A stretch of 64,000 bases of DNA from assembly GCA_021404525.1 (NCBI GenBank), contig JAAWWE010000006.1, positions 62,001 to 126,000 of the forward strand, written 5' to 3'. The notes under the pieces were generated by a model. The model was not told the DNA's origin, searched no databases, and worked only from the letters and a program-made list of their open reading frames with translations. Below, piece by piece: positions 9,392 through 19,784 of this stretch. The DNA is from Rhodobiaceae bacterium (GTDB lineage Bacteria; Pseudomonadota; Alphaproteobacteria; Parvibaculales; Parvibaculaceae). The position numbers and the translations under genes are program-made. Position 1 is the first letter of the stretch. Every line of letters starts with the position of its first letter.

Positions 9392-10084
9392 ATGCCAAAC
9401 ATCACGATCAACAGCCCCGATGGAGACTTTTCAGCATACCTGGCAGTCCCAAATAGCCAGACGGGTCCTGGAATTCTGGCCATTCAGGAGATTTTCGGGG
9501 TTAATCAGGACATGAGAGACCATTGCGACGCCTGGGCGGATCGGGGCTATTTCGCCCTTTGTCCCGACCTCTATTGGCGCCAGGAACCAGGTATCGAGCT
9601 CACCGACCAAACGGACGAAGAATGGCAGAAGGCGGCATCGCTCTACTACGCGGTCGATGTCGACAAAGCGGTTGAAGACCTGCAGACCTCCCTCATGACC
9701 CTTAGAGCCATGGAGGGCTGCACCGGCAAGGTCGGCACTATGGGCTTTTGCCTGGGCGGGCTCCTCACCTACCTCATGGCAACCCGCTCTACCTCTGACT
9801 GCAATGTGGGTTACTACGGCGTTGGCATTGATGAGAAGCTCGATGAAGCATCCAACATTTCAAAACCCACCCTGCTCCACATCGCAGAAGAAGACCGGTT
9901 TGTGAACAAGGAAGCGCAGGCGAAGATCAAGGCGGGGCTAAACGAAATCTCGCTCGTCACGGTCCATTCCTACGCAGGCCAGGAACATGCGTTTGCCCGC
10001 CATATGGGAACCCACTATGACGCAGAGGCGGCGAAACTCGCCAACGACCGAACAGTAGAGATGTTTGAACAGCATCTAAGGTAA
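9392..10084 (+). CDS. Dienelactone hydrolase family protein
   Basis: About 230 residues, alpha/beta hydrolase fold with a cysteine nucleophile. From the ATG at 9386 the nucleophile is Cys122 in GTMGFCLGG; the conserved Glu of LAIQEIFG (around 35), the Asp in EEDRFV and the His in GQEHAF complete the active site. Classical members open dienelactones in chloroaromatic and protoanemonin breakdown; many genomic paralogues have unknown substrates. The ATG at 9392 has the better spacing from the AAAGAG site and is preferred. Divergent from a TetR gene across a long palindrome, so probably inducible. Confidence 0.92.
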   Translation: MPNITINSPDGDFSAYLAVPNSQTGPGILAIQEIFGVNQDMRDHCDAWADRGYFALCPDLYWRQEPGIELTDQTDEEWQKAASLYYAVDVDKAVEDLQTSLMTLRAMEGCTGKVGTMGFCLGGLLTYLMATRSTSDCNVGYYGVGIDEKLDEASNISKPTLLHIAEEDRFVNKEAQAKIKAGLNEISLVTVHSYAGQEHAFARHMGTHYDAEAAKLANDRTVEMFEQHLR

Positions 10085-10120
10085 CAACAAGAGACGGGGC
10101 GGATAGATGCGGCCCCGTGC

Positions 10121-11719
10121 TCACACCAGGGTCAACTCATCAACCTGCTGAAAACGGCCATCCTCTTCCAATGACTGATCATACCCGCCGCAGCTGATCA
10201 ATCGCGCTGTGACAGAGGCGGACGTGAAGTCAAGCAGGGTCAGACCGTTCAGCTCCCGCGTCGGCAGCAACGCGTCGACGCGCAGCCAGTCTGGCGTGGC
10301 TGCAGCAATGCCCCGCGCAGACGAGGGCCAGGTCGCATCAGATGTGCTTACAGGTCCAACCAGCAGGCTGGCTACAGGCCTCTCTGCCAGGTCGAGCGTA
10401 CCACTCTGCACAATGGACACAGCGCCTTGCGCATGAATGTCACCTGAGAGCATGAAACGGCTGCCTGCACGCGAGGCCAAGGTGCCAAGCAATCGCTGAT
10501 GTTGCTGCCACCAGCCTTCTTGCCACAGGTATTTTTCAGCCTTTGTCGTCAGAGCGCCAACGGTCTCCGCGGCCATATGCTCATTCATCACCACACCGTC
10601 ATACCCTTCAGGAGCGACTACGTCTGGGTACCATTCCCGCCACTTGCCTGCGGTCCACCCCATAGGATGGGAGGGCACATAAACGAAATGGGCCGCATCG
10701 GATTGCGCAGTGCGCTCTGAAATCCACCTCTCGACAGAGGGAGGCACCAATCCAGCTTGATCCCCTAGAGACATTTGCCCGGCACAATCAAACAAAACGC
10801 CTTCGAAGAGACGCCCATATTTAAGCAACCCAAACGATCGAGCCGTCTCCTCAGCAGGGCCGTTGGGCAATGTTGGATAGTAGAGATCAGCCATCGCTTG
10901 ATAGGCCGCAGCACTGAAATCATCCGGTGGGAAAGTGACCAGATCTTCTTCCGCGTCATCATTCTCAAAGTAATCATGATCGTCAGAGATAAAATAGATC
11001 GGTGTAGACCGAAACCGGGTTCCATAAAGATCCGCTATCTGCTCATCGCCTACCGTCGTCAACACCGCTTCATTCTCTGTTCCGATCAGCGGGCGCGTGC
11101 GATCAAAAGCCCCATAACGATATTTCAGATACCAACCCGCCAACAGTTTGATCACTCTGGAGCGTCGCCCAACTGCTGGCATTTCACCGCCCCGCAGATC
11201 CCAATAGATGTGATCGCCGATCGCGACAGCTGCATCTGGTTTTTCCGCCAATGCCTCCTCGAACATTTTTTGCCGAAAGGCATGGGGCTTAAAAAACTGT
11301 CGCCCAGGGACGCCAAAGCCATCTCCGCCGCCAGCACAGGTAAATGCGAGCAGACGGAATGAATCAGGTGTGATTTCGGGATCTGGAAATGTCTTGAGTG
11401 ACCAAGGTGTTCCAAGATCACCTCCGTCGTCCACAAGCTGAAGCGTATGGTCAGTATCAGCCGAAAGATCAGATACCTGAAAAGACCAGAAGCGCCCCAG
11501 CGTATCCTTCTGCTGACCGGCAATTTCCCGCCCATCAACCCGCAGCGCCAGCTCCGCTCGTGGCGCGCCGACCGAAACGGAAAGCCCCATTGAACGGGAC
11601 GTGACCGTCGGCAATATGTGACGAATATCGCCTTCCATGGCCCGCGCTTTTTTTGGCAGCAGACCTGAAAACACAGACGCAAGCATCGTGGCCAGCATGG
11701 ATCGACGTGTGATTTTCAT
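10121..11719 (-). CDS. Secreted PhoD-like phosphatase/phosphodiesterase (Tat substrate)
   Basis: 532 residues. The N terminus MKITRRSMLATMLASVFSGLL is a twin-arginine signal, suiting export of a folded metalloenzyme. PhoD-type metal motifs are seen: FTCAGGG, AVAIGDHIYWD, YFISDDHDYFENDD, VPSHPMGW and FMLSGDIHAQGA. PhoD enzymes hydrolyse phosphodiesters or phosphomonoesters with Fe/Ca. Ribosome site GGGGG sits eight bases before the ATG. Single gene; no pho box is evident upstream. Substrate not predictable from sequence. Confidence 0.86.
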   Translation of the reverse strand: MKITRRSMLATMLASVFSGLLPKKARAMEGDIRHILPTVTSRSMGLSVSVGAPRAELALRVDGREIAGQQKDTLGRFWSFQVSDLSADTDHTLQLVDDGGDLGTPWSLKTFPDPEITPDSFRLLAFTCAGGGDGFGVPGRQFFKPHAFRQKMFEEALAEKPDAAVAIGDHIYWDLRGGEMPAVGRRSRVIKLLAGWYLKYRYGAFDRTRPLIGTENEAVLTTVGDEQIADLYGTRFRSTPIYFISDDHDYFENDDAEEDLVTFPPDDFSAAAYQAMADLYYPTLPNGPAEETARSFGLLKYGRLFEGVLFDCAGQMSLGDQAGLVPPSVERWISERTAQSDAAHFVYVPSHPMGWTAGKWREWYPDVVAPEGYDGVVMNEHMAAETVGALTTKAEKYLWQEGWWQQHQRLLGTLASRAGSRFMLSGDIHAQGAVSIVQSGTLDLAERPVASLLVGPVSTSDATWPSSARGIAAATPDWLRVDALLPTRELNGLTLLDFTSASVTARLISCGGYDQSLEEDGRFQQVDELTLV

Positions 11720-11785
11720 GATTGTTCCCCCACCTCAAGGATAGCATAAGCCTCAGCAGCGGCAGGAAACTTGTGAAGAGGAAAA

Positions 11786-11862
11786 TGGTGGGCCCGGCAG
11801 GACTCGAACCTGCGACCAAACCGTTATGAGCGGTTCGCTCTAACCAACTGAGCTACAGGCCC
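11786..11862 (-). tRNA. tRNA with anticodon CAT, probably tRNA-Ile2
   Basis: A complete 77-base cloverleaf including encoded CCA. The acceptor stem is GGGCCTG/CGGGCCC, D arm GCTC...GAGC, anticodon stem AACCG/CGGTT with loop CTCATAA, T arm GCAGG TTCGAGT CCTGC. The CAT anticodon could read Met or, after lysidine modification, the Ile codon AUA. The acceptor stem GGGCCTG matches what I recall for alphaproteobacterial Ile tRNAs, and the extra region TTGGTCGC matches E. coli ileX, so Ile2 is favoured over elongator Met. It is not initiator Met, which has an unpaired first base. Confidence 0.93.
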
Positions 11863-11981
11863 TCCGGAACTGGGTATATCAGAACCGGGGCGCTTGCCAA
11901 ACTGCCGATCTGCCGCAATTTCGACCTAATCCCCGGCCAGACTATCCTTGCGCATGAAGGACAGGCTCAGGAGCAAGATCA

Positions 11982-12722
11982 ATGCCTCACTCAACTGCAA
12001 AAACACCTGCCACCGAACGGAGCCAATGGCTCGCGATGGGCCTTGGCGCCCTCATGGCACTCGGACTGTTTACCCAGACCGCCAAGGCGGAAGACATTCA
12101 GCGCACGATCACCATCACCGGCCAGGGACAGGTGTCCGTGAAGCCGGACATCGCCATTGTGGAATCAGGTGTCGTGACACAGGCAAAAACCGCCGCCGAG
12201 GCGCTTGCCGCCAACACAGAAGCCATGCAGGCCGTGTTCACCACCCTCAAGGATTTGGGCATTGAGGACAAGGACATGCGCACCTCCCAATTCTCCGTCA
12301 ATGCCATACACACGCGGCCCGAACGCGGCGAAGCCCGTCGCATCAGCGGGTACCAGGTATCCAATCTTGTCTCCGTTACCATCCGGGATTTGGACCGGGT
12401 TGGCGAAGTGCTGGACCGTGTGGTCTCGAATGGCTCAAACGAGCTGCGCGGCATTCGCTTCCAAGTCGAGAATCCTGGCCCTCTGATGGACGGTGCCCGT
12501 GAAGAAGCCGTGAAAGACGCGCTGCGCAAAGCCAAGATTTATGTGGCCGCTGCCGGCGTCGCTCTCGGACCAGTCCTCACCATCAATGAGCACGGCGGTG
12601 GTGGCCGTCCTCAGCCTATGTTTGCCCGCTCCATGGCCATGGAAGGAGCAGCAGACGTACCTATCGCCGCCGGAGAGCAAACACTCTCGACTAGCGTAAC
12701 GCTCGTTATCGGTCTGGAATAA
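11982..12722 (+). CDS. SIMPL/DUF541 domain periplasmic protein
   Basis: 246 residues. A signal or anchor segment lies at ~18-36 (WLAMGLGALMALGLFTQTAKA), then the SIMPL domain: RTITITGQGQVSVKPDIAIVESGVVTQAKTAAEAL, a repeated-looking NAIHTRPERGEARRISGYQVSNLVSVTIRDLDRVGEVLD, and VKDALRKAKIYVAAAGVALGPVLTINE. The family includes the Brucella periplasmic antigen BP26/Omp28, which forms ring oligomers; its biochemical role is unsettled. Start ATG at 11982 has AGGAGCAAGATCA upstream. Confidence 0.9.
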   Translation: MPHSTAKTPATERSQWLAMGLGALMALGLFTQTAKAEDIQRTITITGQGQVSVKPDIAIVESGVVTQAKTAAEALAANTEAMQAVFTTLKDLGIEDKDMRTSQFSVNAIHTRPERGEARRISGYQVSNLVSVTIRDLDRVGEVLDRVVSNGSNELRGIRFQVENPGPLMDGAREEAVKDALRKAKIYVAAAGVALGPVLTINEHGGGGRPQPMFARSMAMEGAADVPIAAGEQTLSTSVTLVIGLE

Positions 12723-12846
12723 ACCACGCCGACACCAAAGCGTTTCCAAGGTGAGGACTGCCGCGCCATTGGTAAGAGCGGCGGTCCGAACGTGTGCGGT
12801 TTTCTGACCGGAAACGCGACCACAAAGGACAAGCTTAAGCGGCCCC

Positions 12847-13230
12847 CTACGCAGCCCGTGGATGGCCGCTTTTGTTTGTTGTAGACGCGACGCTGTTGTC
12901 AGCATTCATCTGCAACACAGTCGGCTCAAACTTTTCAGCCTCTGCCGCATCCATATGACCAAACGCGCAAATGATGACGAGGTCGCCTGGCTCCGCCCGG
13001 CGGGCGGCGGCGCCATTAATGCCGATCATGCGGGAGCCTCGCGGCGCTTCAATCGCATAGGTCGTGAAGCGCTCGCCATTATTGATGTTGAGCACATCCA
13101 CCTGCTCGTGCGGCAAGATACCGGACTGGTCCAGCAGATCGCGATCAATCGAGATGGACCCTTCATAATGCAGATCCGTCATCGTGACGGCTGCCCGGTG
13201 GATTTTGGCCTTCAGCATGGTGAGGTTCAT
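12847..13230 (-). CDS. panD: Aspartate 1-decarboxylase proenzyme
   Basis: 127 residues starting at ATG 13230, which aligns with E. coli PanD ([16 protein letters not shown] against MIRTMLQGKLHRVKVT) and has GGAG seven bases upstream. PanD makes beta-alanine for pantothenate and CoA. The self-cleavage site HYEGSIS is intact; the Gly-Ser bond (Ser25) gives the pyruvoyl group. Conserved [40 protein letters not shown] follows. No other pantothenate genes are near. Confidence 0.96.
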   Translation of the reverse strand: MNLTMLKAKIHRAAVTMTDLHYEGSISIDRDLLDQSGILPHEQVDVLNINNGERFTTYAIEAPRGSRMIGINGAAARRAEPGDLVIICAFGHMDAAEAEKFEPTVLQMNADNSVASTTNKSGHPRAA

Positions 13231-13315
13231 CTGCTTACTCCAGATTAGACATGGCAAATTGCTTCCCATCGGCCCCACTTAAGAAGGCCCGGGTCAGTTT
13301 CGCCCAACGGGGGGA

Positions 13316-15304
<1,989 letters not shown>

Positions 15305-15517
15305 TCAAAAACTCTCCGCCTGACCTGCCCAATTGTTCCGAGGCTTGTGTCGAAATGACTTTCAACTCAAGTGTCCCATTAGGAGACTAAAAATTCCGCA
15401 ACATCCCCTCATGCGCGGAACTTCAACTTCCCAATGCAAACGCTGCACCGGCTTACTTGCCAACGAAGCGTCTGGTCTGTCTCGTTTCAATCGTCGGTCG
15501 GTTGGTTTCCTTATTCG

Positions 15518-17404
15518 TCATAGTTTCGAAAGCCCGCCCAACTCCGCATGCAATGCTTTTAGTCGGGTCAGATTTTCGTCAGTCATTTCTTCTGCCAGCG
15601 CTCGTTCTGCTGCCTTGAGCTCCATCTGCAAATCCGCTGCCCTTTGATGCCATTGAAGCAAGTGCAGCCATGCATCTTCTGCTTCCTGTTCGTCGGCGTC
15701 GGCCCATGCAAATGTTTCGCTCCTCAGCGCCGTCCCGCTCTCGAGACGGCGAGCGATGTCCGATAATCCCCTCTTGTCCAAGTGGCCCCTCAGTGCTTCC
15801 CTGTCAAGGGGCGCATGGACGGCGGCTATATCTATGATTTCATTGCGTATTTTGTCAAGCATACGGTCTTTTATTTCGACAGCTGACAGGTCTTCGCAAT
15901 AGGCCTCCAAAAGCCCTGGATGGTTGAGCAGGGTGAGGATGAGCAACTGCTCGCGCCTACCAGCGCCAGGGTCCCCTCCCCGCGCCAAAGAACTCTGTTT
16001 GAGCTGGGGTGTCGACGGTTGCTGAAACGCAGCACCTCCTCTGGCATTGTTCCGAGAGTTCCACGGCTTTTTTGACTGATATCCGCCATTTTGGCGCTCA
16101 TTTCGCCAATTGGCACGGCCTCCTACCTTCTGGTGTGGCCGCAGGAACTTATTGAGACGGTCATTCAAAGCGTCCCGGTAGAAATCCTGAACCGTCGGGT
16201 CGGCAATTTCACGAATAACCGCAGAAATCTTCGATTTTAGCTGGGCTTTTCGCTCCGGCGTGTCCCAGGTGCCGGCCTCAACCTCCTTGTCCCAGACAAT
16301 CTCAGACAGGGGCCGCGCTGCAGTGAGGACATCCTCCATGGCCTCAACACCGCCTGATTTCACCAGATCATCCGGGTCCTGGCCCTCGGGCAACAGTGCA
16401 AATCGCAGGGAATGACCTGGTTTCAACAGCGGAAGAACCCGTTCTACGGCCCGATAAGCCGCACGCAAGCCCGCTTTATCGCCATCAAAACAGAGGATCG
16501 GTTCCGGCGCCAACCGCCAGAGAAGCCCGATCTGGTCCTCGGTTAGCGCCGTGCCCAGGGGCGCCACAGCATTGTGAATGCCCGCCTGCCCCAGGGCCAC
16601 CACATCCATATAGCCCTCAACCGCGATAACGGAGCCCTGATCGTAGGAAGGTTTTCGCGCCCGGGCGAGATTGTAGAGAAGCCGTCCTTTGTGAAAGAGC
16701 GGCGTCTCTGGCGAATTCATATATTTCGCCTTGGCATTCGGATCGAGTGCGCGGCCGCCAAACGCGATCACTCGGCCGCGCGCATCCTCAATCGGGAACA
16801 TCACCCGGTTGCGGAACCTGTCATAGGGCTCACGAATATCCTCCCCGGATATCAGGAGTCCCCCTTCCACCATTTGAGGGATCTTGAAGCCCCGACCCAT
16901 CATGTAGGACTTGAGGCCCGAGCGGTCGTCCGGCGCAAAGCCAATCCCGAAATTTTCGATCGTCTCATCCGACAGGCCGCGTCGCGCGAGGTAGGCGCGG
17001 GCCTCCGCTCCCTTCCCGCGATTGAGGCTCTCACGAAAATAGTCCTGGGCCGCCGACATCACATCAATGAGGCCGGTTCGTTTCTGCTCGCGTTCCGCCT
17101 CCTGAGGGTCCCGGCGCGGCATCTCCATGCCGGCTTCCGCCGCCAATCGTTCGACTGCTTCCAGGAACGACAGGTTTTCCGTCTTTTCCAGAAACTTGAT
17201 CGCGTCTCCATGCTCGCCGGTTGAGAAGCAGTGATAGAACTGCTTATCGTCGTTCACTGTAAAGCTCGGCGTCTTTTCATTGTTGAAGGGAGACAGACCC
17301 ACAAATTCGCGGCCCCTCCGCGTGAGCTTTACCTTCCGACCGACCACATCCGATACCCGCGTGCGGTTTTTCAGCTCTTCAAGGAAAGACTTAGGAAAGC
17401 TCAT
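15518..17404 (-). CDS. dnaG: DNA primase
   Basis: 628 residues. Makes RNA primers at the replication fork. The N-terminal CHC2-type domain is present (SPFNNEKTPSFTVNDDKQFYHCFSTGEHGDAIKFL), but of the four zinc ligands only Cys59 remains; the others are Ser38, Asn41 and Thr62. From memory this is usual in alphaproteobacteria, so it is not a pseudogene sign. The catalytic core has the RNA-polymerase basic motif and TOPRIM acids in VIAVEGYMDVVAL and LCFDGDKAGLRAA. The C-terminal ~150 residues form the DnaB-interacting region. Upstream of rpoD as usual. Confidence 0.96.
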   Translation of the reverse strand: MSFPKSFLEELKNRTRVSDVVGRKVKLTRRGREFVGLSPFNNEKTPSFTVNDDKQFYHCFSTGEHGDAIKFLEKTENLSFLEAVERLAAEAGMEMPRRDPQEAEREQKRTGLIDVMSAAQDYFRESLNRGKGAEARAYLARRGLSDETIENFGIGFAPDDRSGLKSYMMGRGFKIPQMVEGGLLISGEDIREPYDRFRNRVMFPIEDARGRVIAFGGRALDPNAKAKYMNSPETPLFHKGRLLYNLARARKPSYDQGSVIAVEGYMDVVALGQAGIHNAVAPLGTALTEDQIGLLWRLAPEPILCFDGDKAGLRAAYRAVERVLPLLKPGHSLRFALLPEGQDPDDLVKSGGVEAMEDVLTAARPLSEIVWDKEVEAGTWDTPERKAQLKSKISAVIREIADPTVQDFYRDALNDRLNKFLRPHQKVGGRANWRNERQNGGYQSKKPWNSRNNARGGAAFQQPSTPQLKQSSLARGGDPGAGRREQLLILTLLNHPGLLEAYCEDLSAVEIKDRMLDKIRNEIIDIAAVHAPLDREALRGHLDKRGLSDIARRLESGTALRSETFAWADADEQEAEDAWLHLLQWHQRAADLQMELKAAERALAEEMTDENLTRLKALHAELGGLSKL

Positions 17405-17587
17405 CAGGGTTCCAAAAGACGCAAAGGATCAGATAAGGGAGCTTATCCCATCGCTGCCGTCCCCGCATCCAGCAGAAAATGCCTCAAAAGAGCCAATTTG
17501 ACCAAGCGCAATGCTCATCGGCCCAAATCCGCTATTCTGATCATCTAAGCCCCGAAACGGGGTCCCAACTGCAAGGAAGGAAGCCTT

Positions 17588-17980
17588 ATGAGCCCTCTCG
17601 CCCTTGTTCTGGTCATAGTCGGCTTGTTGATCGCGGCGAGCCGCGCGCCTCTCATCATTGCGCCTGAAGGCACCCGATCACTCTATTTGAAGCTCATGGA
17701 GACCGATGGCCGCATGCGCGCCCTCGCCATAATGATCATCGCGCTCGGCGCACTGATGATCTGGGCATCAGCCCCTGAGGCATCAACTGTCGCAAATATT
17801 GTCTATTGGCTTGGGCTTCTCATGCTCGCAATCGCCACCTTCTTTATTCTCCTGCCCGGCCAGGCGCGCCGTCTTGCCACGACAACATGGGGCAGCTTCA
17901 GCACAGGTGTGCTGCGGGGGCTGGGACTGGTGGCACTGGTTTTCGGTCTACTGGTCGCTGCTTACGGCTTGAGCCTTTAG
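17588..17980 (+). CDS. Small membrane protein, unknown
   Basis: 130 residues with about four hydrophobic segments: SPLALVLVIVGLLIAASRA, ALAIMIIALGALMIWAS, IVYWLGLLMLAIATFFILLP and LGLVALVFGLLVAAYGLSL. A strong AAGGAAGGAAGCCTT site supports the ATG at 17588. The last 33 bases overlap the convergent TetR gene. I do not recognise a family. Confidence 0.75.
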   Translation: MSPLALVLVIVGLLIAASRAPLIIAPEGTRSLYLKLMETDGRMRALAIMIIALGALMIWASAPEASTVANIVYWLGLLMLAIATFFILLPGQARRLATTTWGSFSTGVLRGLGLVALVFGLLVAAYGLSL

Positions 17981-18631
17981 CCCATCAAGCTTCTTCAGCA
18001 GCACCGGGCGAAAGACCTCTGTCGCGTCAGACAAGAAGTAAAGATAGACGCCCAGAAGCCCATCATGGCGAAACCGCTCCAGGCTGATACGCCCATAAGT
18101 CCAGGCGCTCGAAGCAACGCGGTAGTTGGCAAAGATCTGCTCACCAAGGATACGGGCGGGTACATCCCCGCGCAGCAATCCCTGCTCTTGGGCAAGACGC
18201 GCCGCATTTTCCTGCATCGATGCAGACCGCGATCCAAGTTGTTTCCAATCTTCAGAGTCGCTTCCTGACCGCTGCAAGTGATCCGCCGCGATCTGAGCCG
18301 AGCGAAAATACTCCTTGTTCTCACCTATCATTCGGGTCGCTTCGACAACCACGGCTTCCGCTTTGTCGAGCGGATGATCTTCATCGATTTTAGTGAGCTC
18401 CTGCTCAATCATCCCAACCCAATCTGCAAACAGCTCTGTGAGGATCTGGTCCTTACCGCCGATCAGATTGTAGATGGTGGGCACCGTGACCTCAGCGGCA
18501 GCAGCAAGCTTCCGAAGGCTCAGTCCTTCGAACCCATGCGCACCGATCAGCCGCCGCGCCTCGGCAATGATCCGGCCTCGGCGATCCAATTTGGCGGCGG
18601 TGCGTGGGTTTTCAAAAGCAATGACAGTCAC
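17948..18631 (-). CDS. TetR-family regulator of the dehalogenase/oxygenase cluster
   Basis: 227 residues from GTG at 18631, which has GGAG five bases upstream; the longer in-frame reading to 18679 would run into an operator-like site and is less likely. The HTH is at ~20-65 (RRGRIIAEARRLIGAHGFEGLSLRKLAAAAEVTVPTIYNLIGGKDQILTELF). The C-terminal part is an ordinary TetR ligand domain. Divergent from the dehalogenase-Rieske-GST genes with two related palindromic sites between them, so it is the probable local repressor. The inducer may be the pathway substrate. Confidence 0.88.
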   Translation of the reverse strand: MTVIAFENPRTAAKLDRRGRIIAEARRLIGAHGFEGLSLRKLAAAAEVTVPTIYNLIGGKDQILTELFADWVGMIEQELTKIDEDHPLDKAEAVVVEATRMIGENKEYFRSAQIAADHLQRSGSDSEDWKQLGSRSASMQENAARLAQEQGLLRGDVPARILGEQIFANYRVASSAWTYGRISLERFRHDGLLGVYLYFLSDATEVFRPVLLKKLDGLKAQAVSSDQ

Positions 18632-18671
18632 AAGCACTCCTTCGATTCGGGCTTTCTTGCCCTTTTTGAAT

Positions 18672-18720
18672 TTTAACACTGTACAAAGTCAAAACACCAC
18701 CCTACTTTAACACTGTTAAA
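18672..18720. promoter_or_regulatory. Two related TetR operator sites
   Basis: A perfect 15-bp palindrome TTTAACACTGTTAAA occupies 18706-18720. A second site at 18672-18684 shares TTTAACACTGT and then diverges (ACAAAG). The two starts are 34 bp apart, between the TetR gene and the dehalogenase gene. A strong and a weak site of one repressor is the simplest reading. Confidence 0.7.
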
Positions 18721-18786
18721 AATGCACGCTGCTATAGCGGGCAGCGTGCACCAAGGTCGGCCCAACCGCTAGCAAACGAGAACGTC

Positions 18787-19749
18787 ATGACGGATTTCCT
18801 GCGCACGCCAGATGAAAACTTTGCCAATTTGAAGGACTTTGATTTCGAGCCCCACTATCACCAGTGGCAGGACCTGCGGATGCATTATCTCGACGAAGGT
18901 CCGAAGGACGGCCCGGTAATGCTGTTGATGCACGGCATGCCCGCGTGGAGCTATCTCTACCGGCATATGATCCCGCCACTGGTCGCTGCAGGATACCGCT
19001 GTATTGCACCGGACCATATGGGCTTCGGGCGATCAGATAAACCGACAGACATTCACTGGTACACCATCGCCCGTCACACTGAGATCCTGACCACACTGAT
19101 CACGGGACTTGGTCTCACAGACGTCACGCTTGTCTGCCAGGACTGGGGAGGCCCCACCGGGCTTGCCCAGGCGGCCACCATGCCGCAACGTTTCTCGCGC
19201 CTCATCATCATGAACACCTGGCTGCATCGTCAGGACTATGAATATTCAGAAGGCATACGGAACTGGAACCAGAACTGGCAGGAGGGAGGCCTCTTCTGCC
19301 GGGAGAAACCAGACATGGGTTTGCTCATGGCCATGACCGCAGGATTGTTGGACCCCAACGAAACCCTCGGCCACATCGCAGCCGGGACCAGACCTGAGCT
19401 TGAAGGTGCCGCTGCGGACATGTGTGCGGCTTATGAAGCGCCAGTCGCAGGTCTGCCGGACGACGCCTATAACGGTTTCCGCCGGTTCCCACTTTCCATC
19501 CCAGTGAGCAGCTATGACAACGGGAACGGCGCTGCCCAGACCCATCACTACAACACCCTGCTCAACTGGTCGAAGCCTGTACACTTCATCTGGGGCTGCA
19601 CGGACAATGTGTTTACAGAAGAACAGGGCCGCGCCTGGGCCGCACAGATGAACGCGAGCTTCGACCCCATCCCGGACGCCGGACATTTTCTGCAAAACAC
19701 CCACGGCAAAGAAACAGCAGCGCACATTCTGCGCCGCATCGCGAGCTGA
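18787..19749 (+). CDS. Haloalkane dehalogenase-like alpha/beta hydrolase
   Basis: 320 residues. The fold and motifs fit haloalkane dehalogenases of the DhlA-like branch: HGMPAWSYLYR (49-59), nucleophile Asp119 in LVCQDWGGPTG with Trp120 next to it, an acidic residue in HFIWGCTDNVF and the catalytic His in DAGHFLQN. Such enzymes replace a carbon-bound halogen with hydroxyl. The oxyanion motif is HG-Met-P where dehalogenases usually have Glu or Asn, so the substrate could differ (other halides or an epoxide-type substrate). First gene of a cluster with a Rieske oxygenase (36 bases on) and a GST-like gene, under a divergent TetR. Confidence 0.82.
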   Translation: MTDFLRTPDENFANLKDFDFEPHYHQWQDLRMHYLDEGPKDGPVMLLMHGMPAWSYLYRHMIPPLVAAGYRCIAPDHMGFGRSDKPTDIHWYTIARHTEILTTLITGLGLTDVTLVCQDWGGPTGLAQAATMPQRFSRLIIMNTWLHRQDYEYSEGIRNWNQNWQEGGLFCREKPDMGLLMAMTAGLLDPNETLGHIAAGTRPELEGAAADMCAAYEAPVAGLPDDAYNGFRRFPLSIPVSSYDNGNGAAQTHHYNTLLNWSKPVHFIWGCTDNVFTEEQGRAWAAQMNASFDPIPDAGHFLQNTHGKETAAHILRRIAS

Positions 19750-19784
19750 TCGAAAAACCCAAGAGCCAGATTGGAGGAAACACC

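Noticed and set aside
10775-11362. 195-codon plus-strand open frame
   Set aside because: Antisense to the PhoD-like gene, without a ribosome site or protein family.
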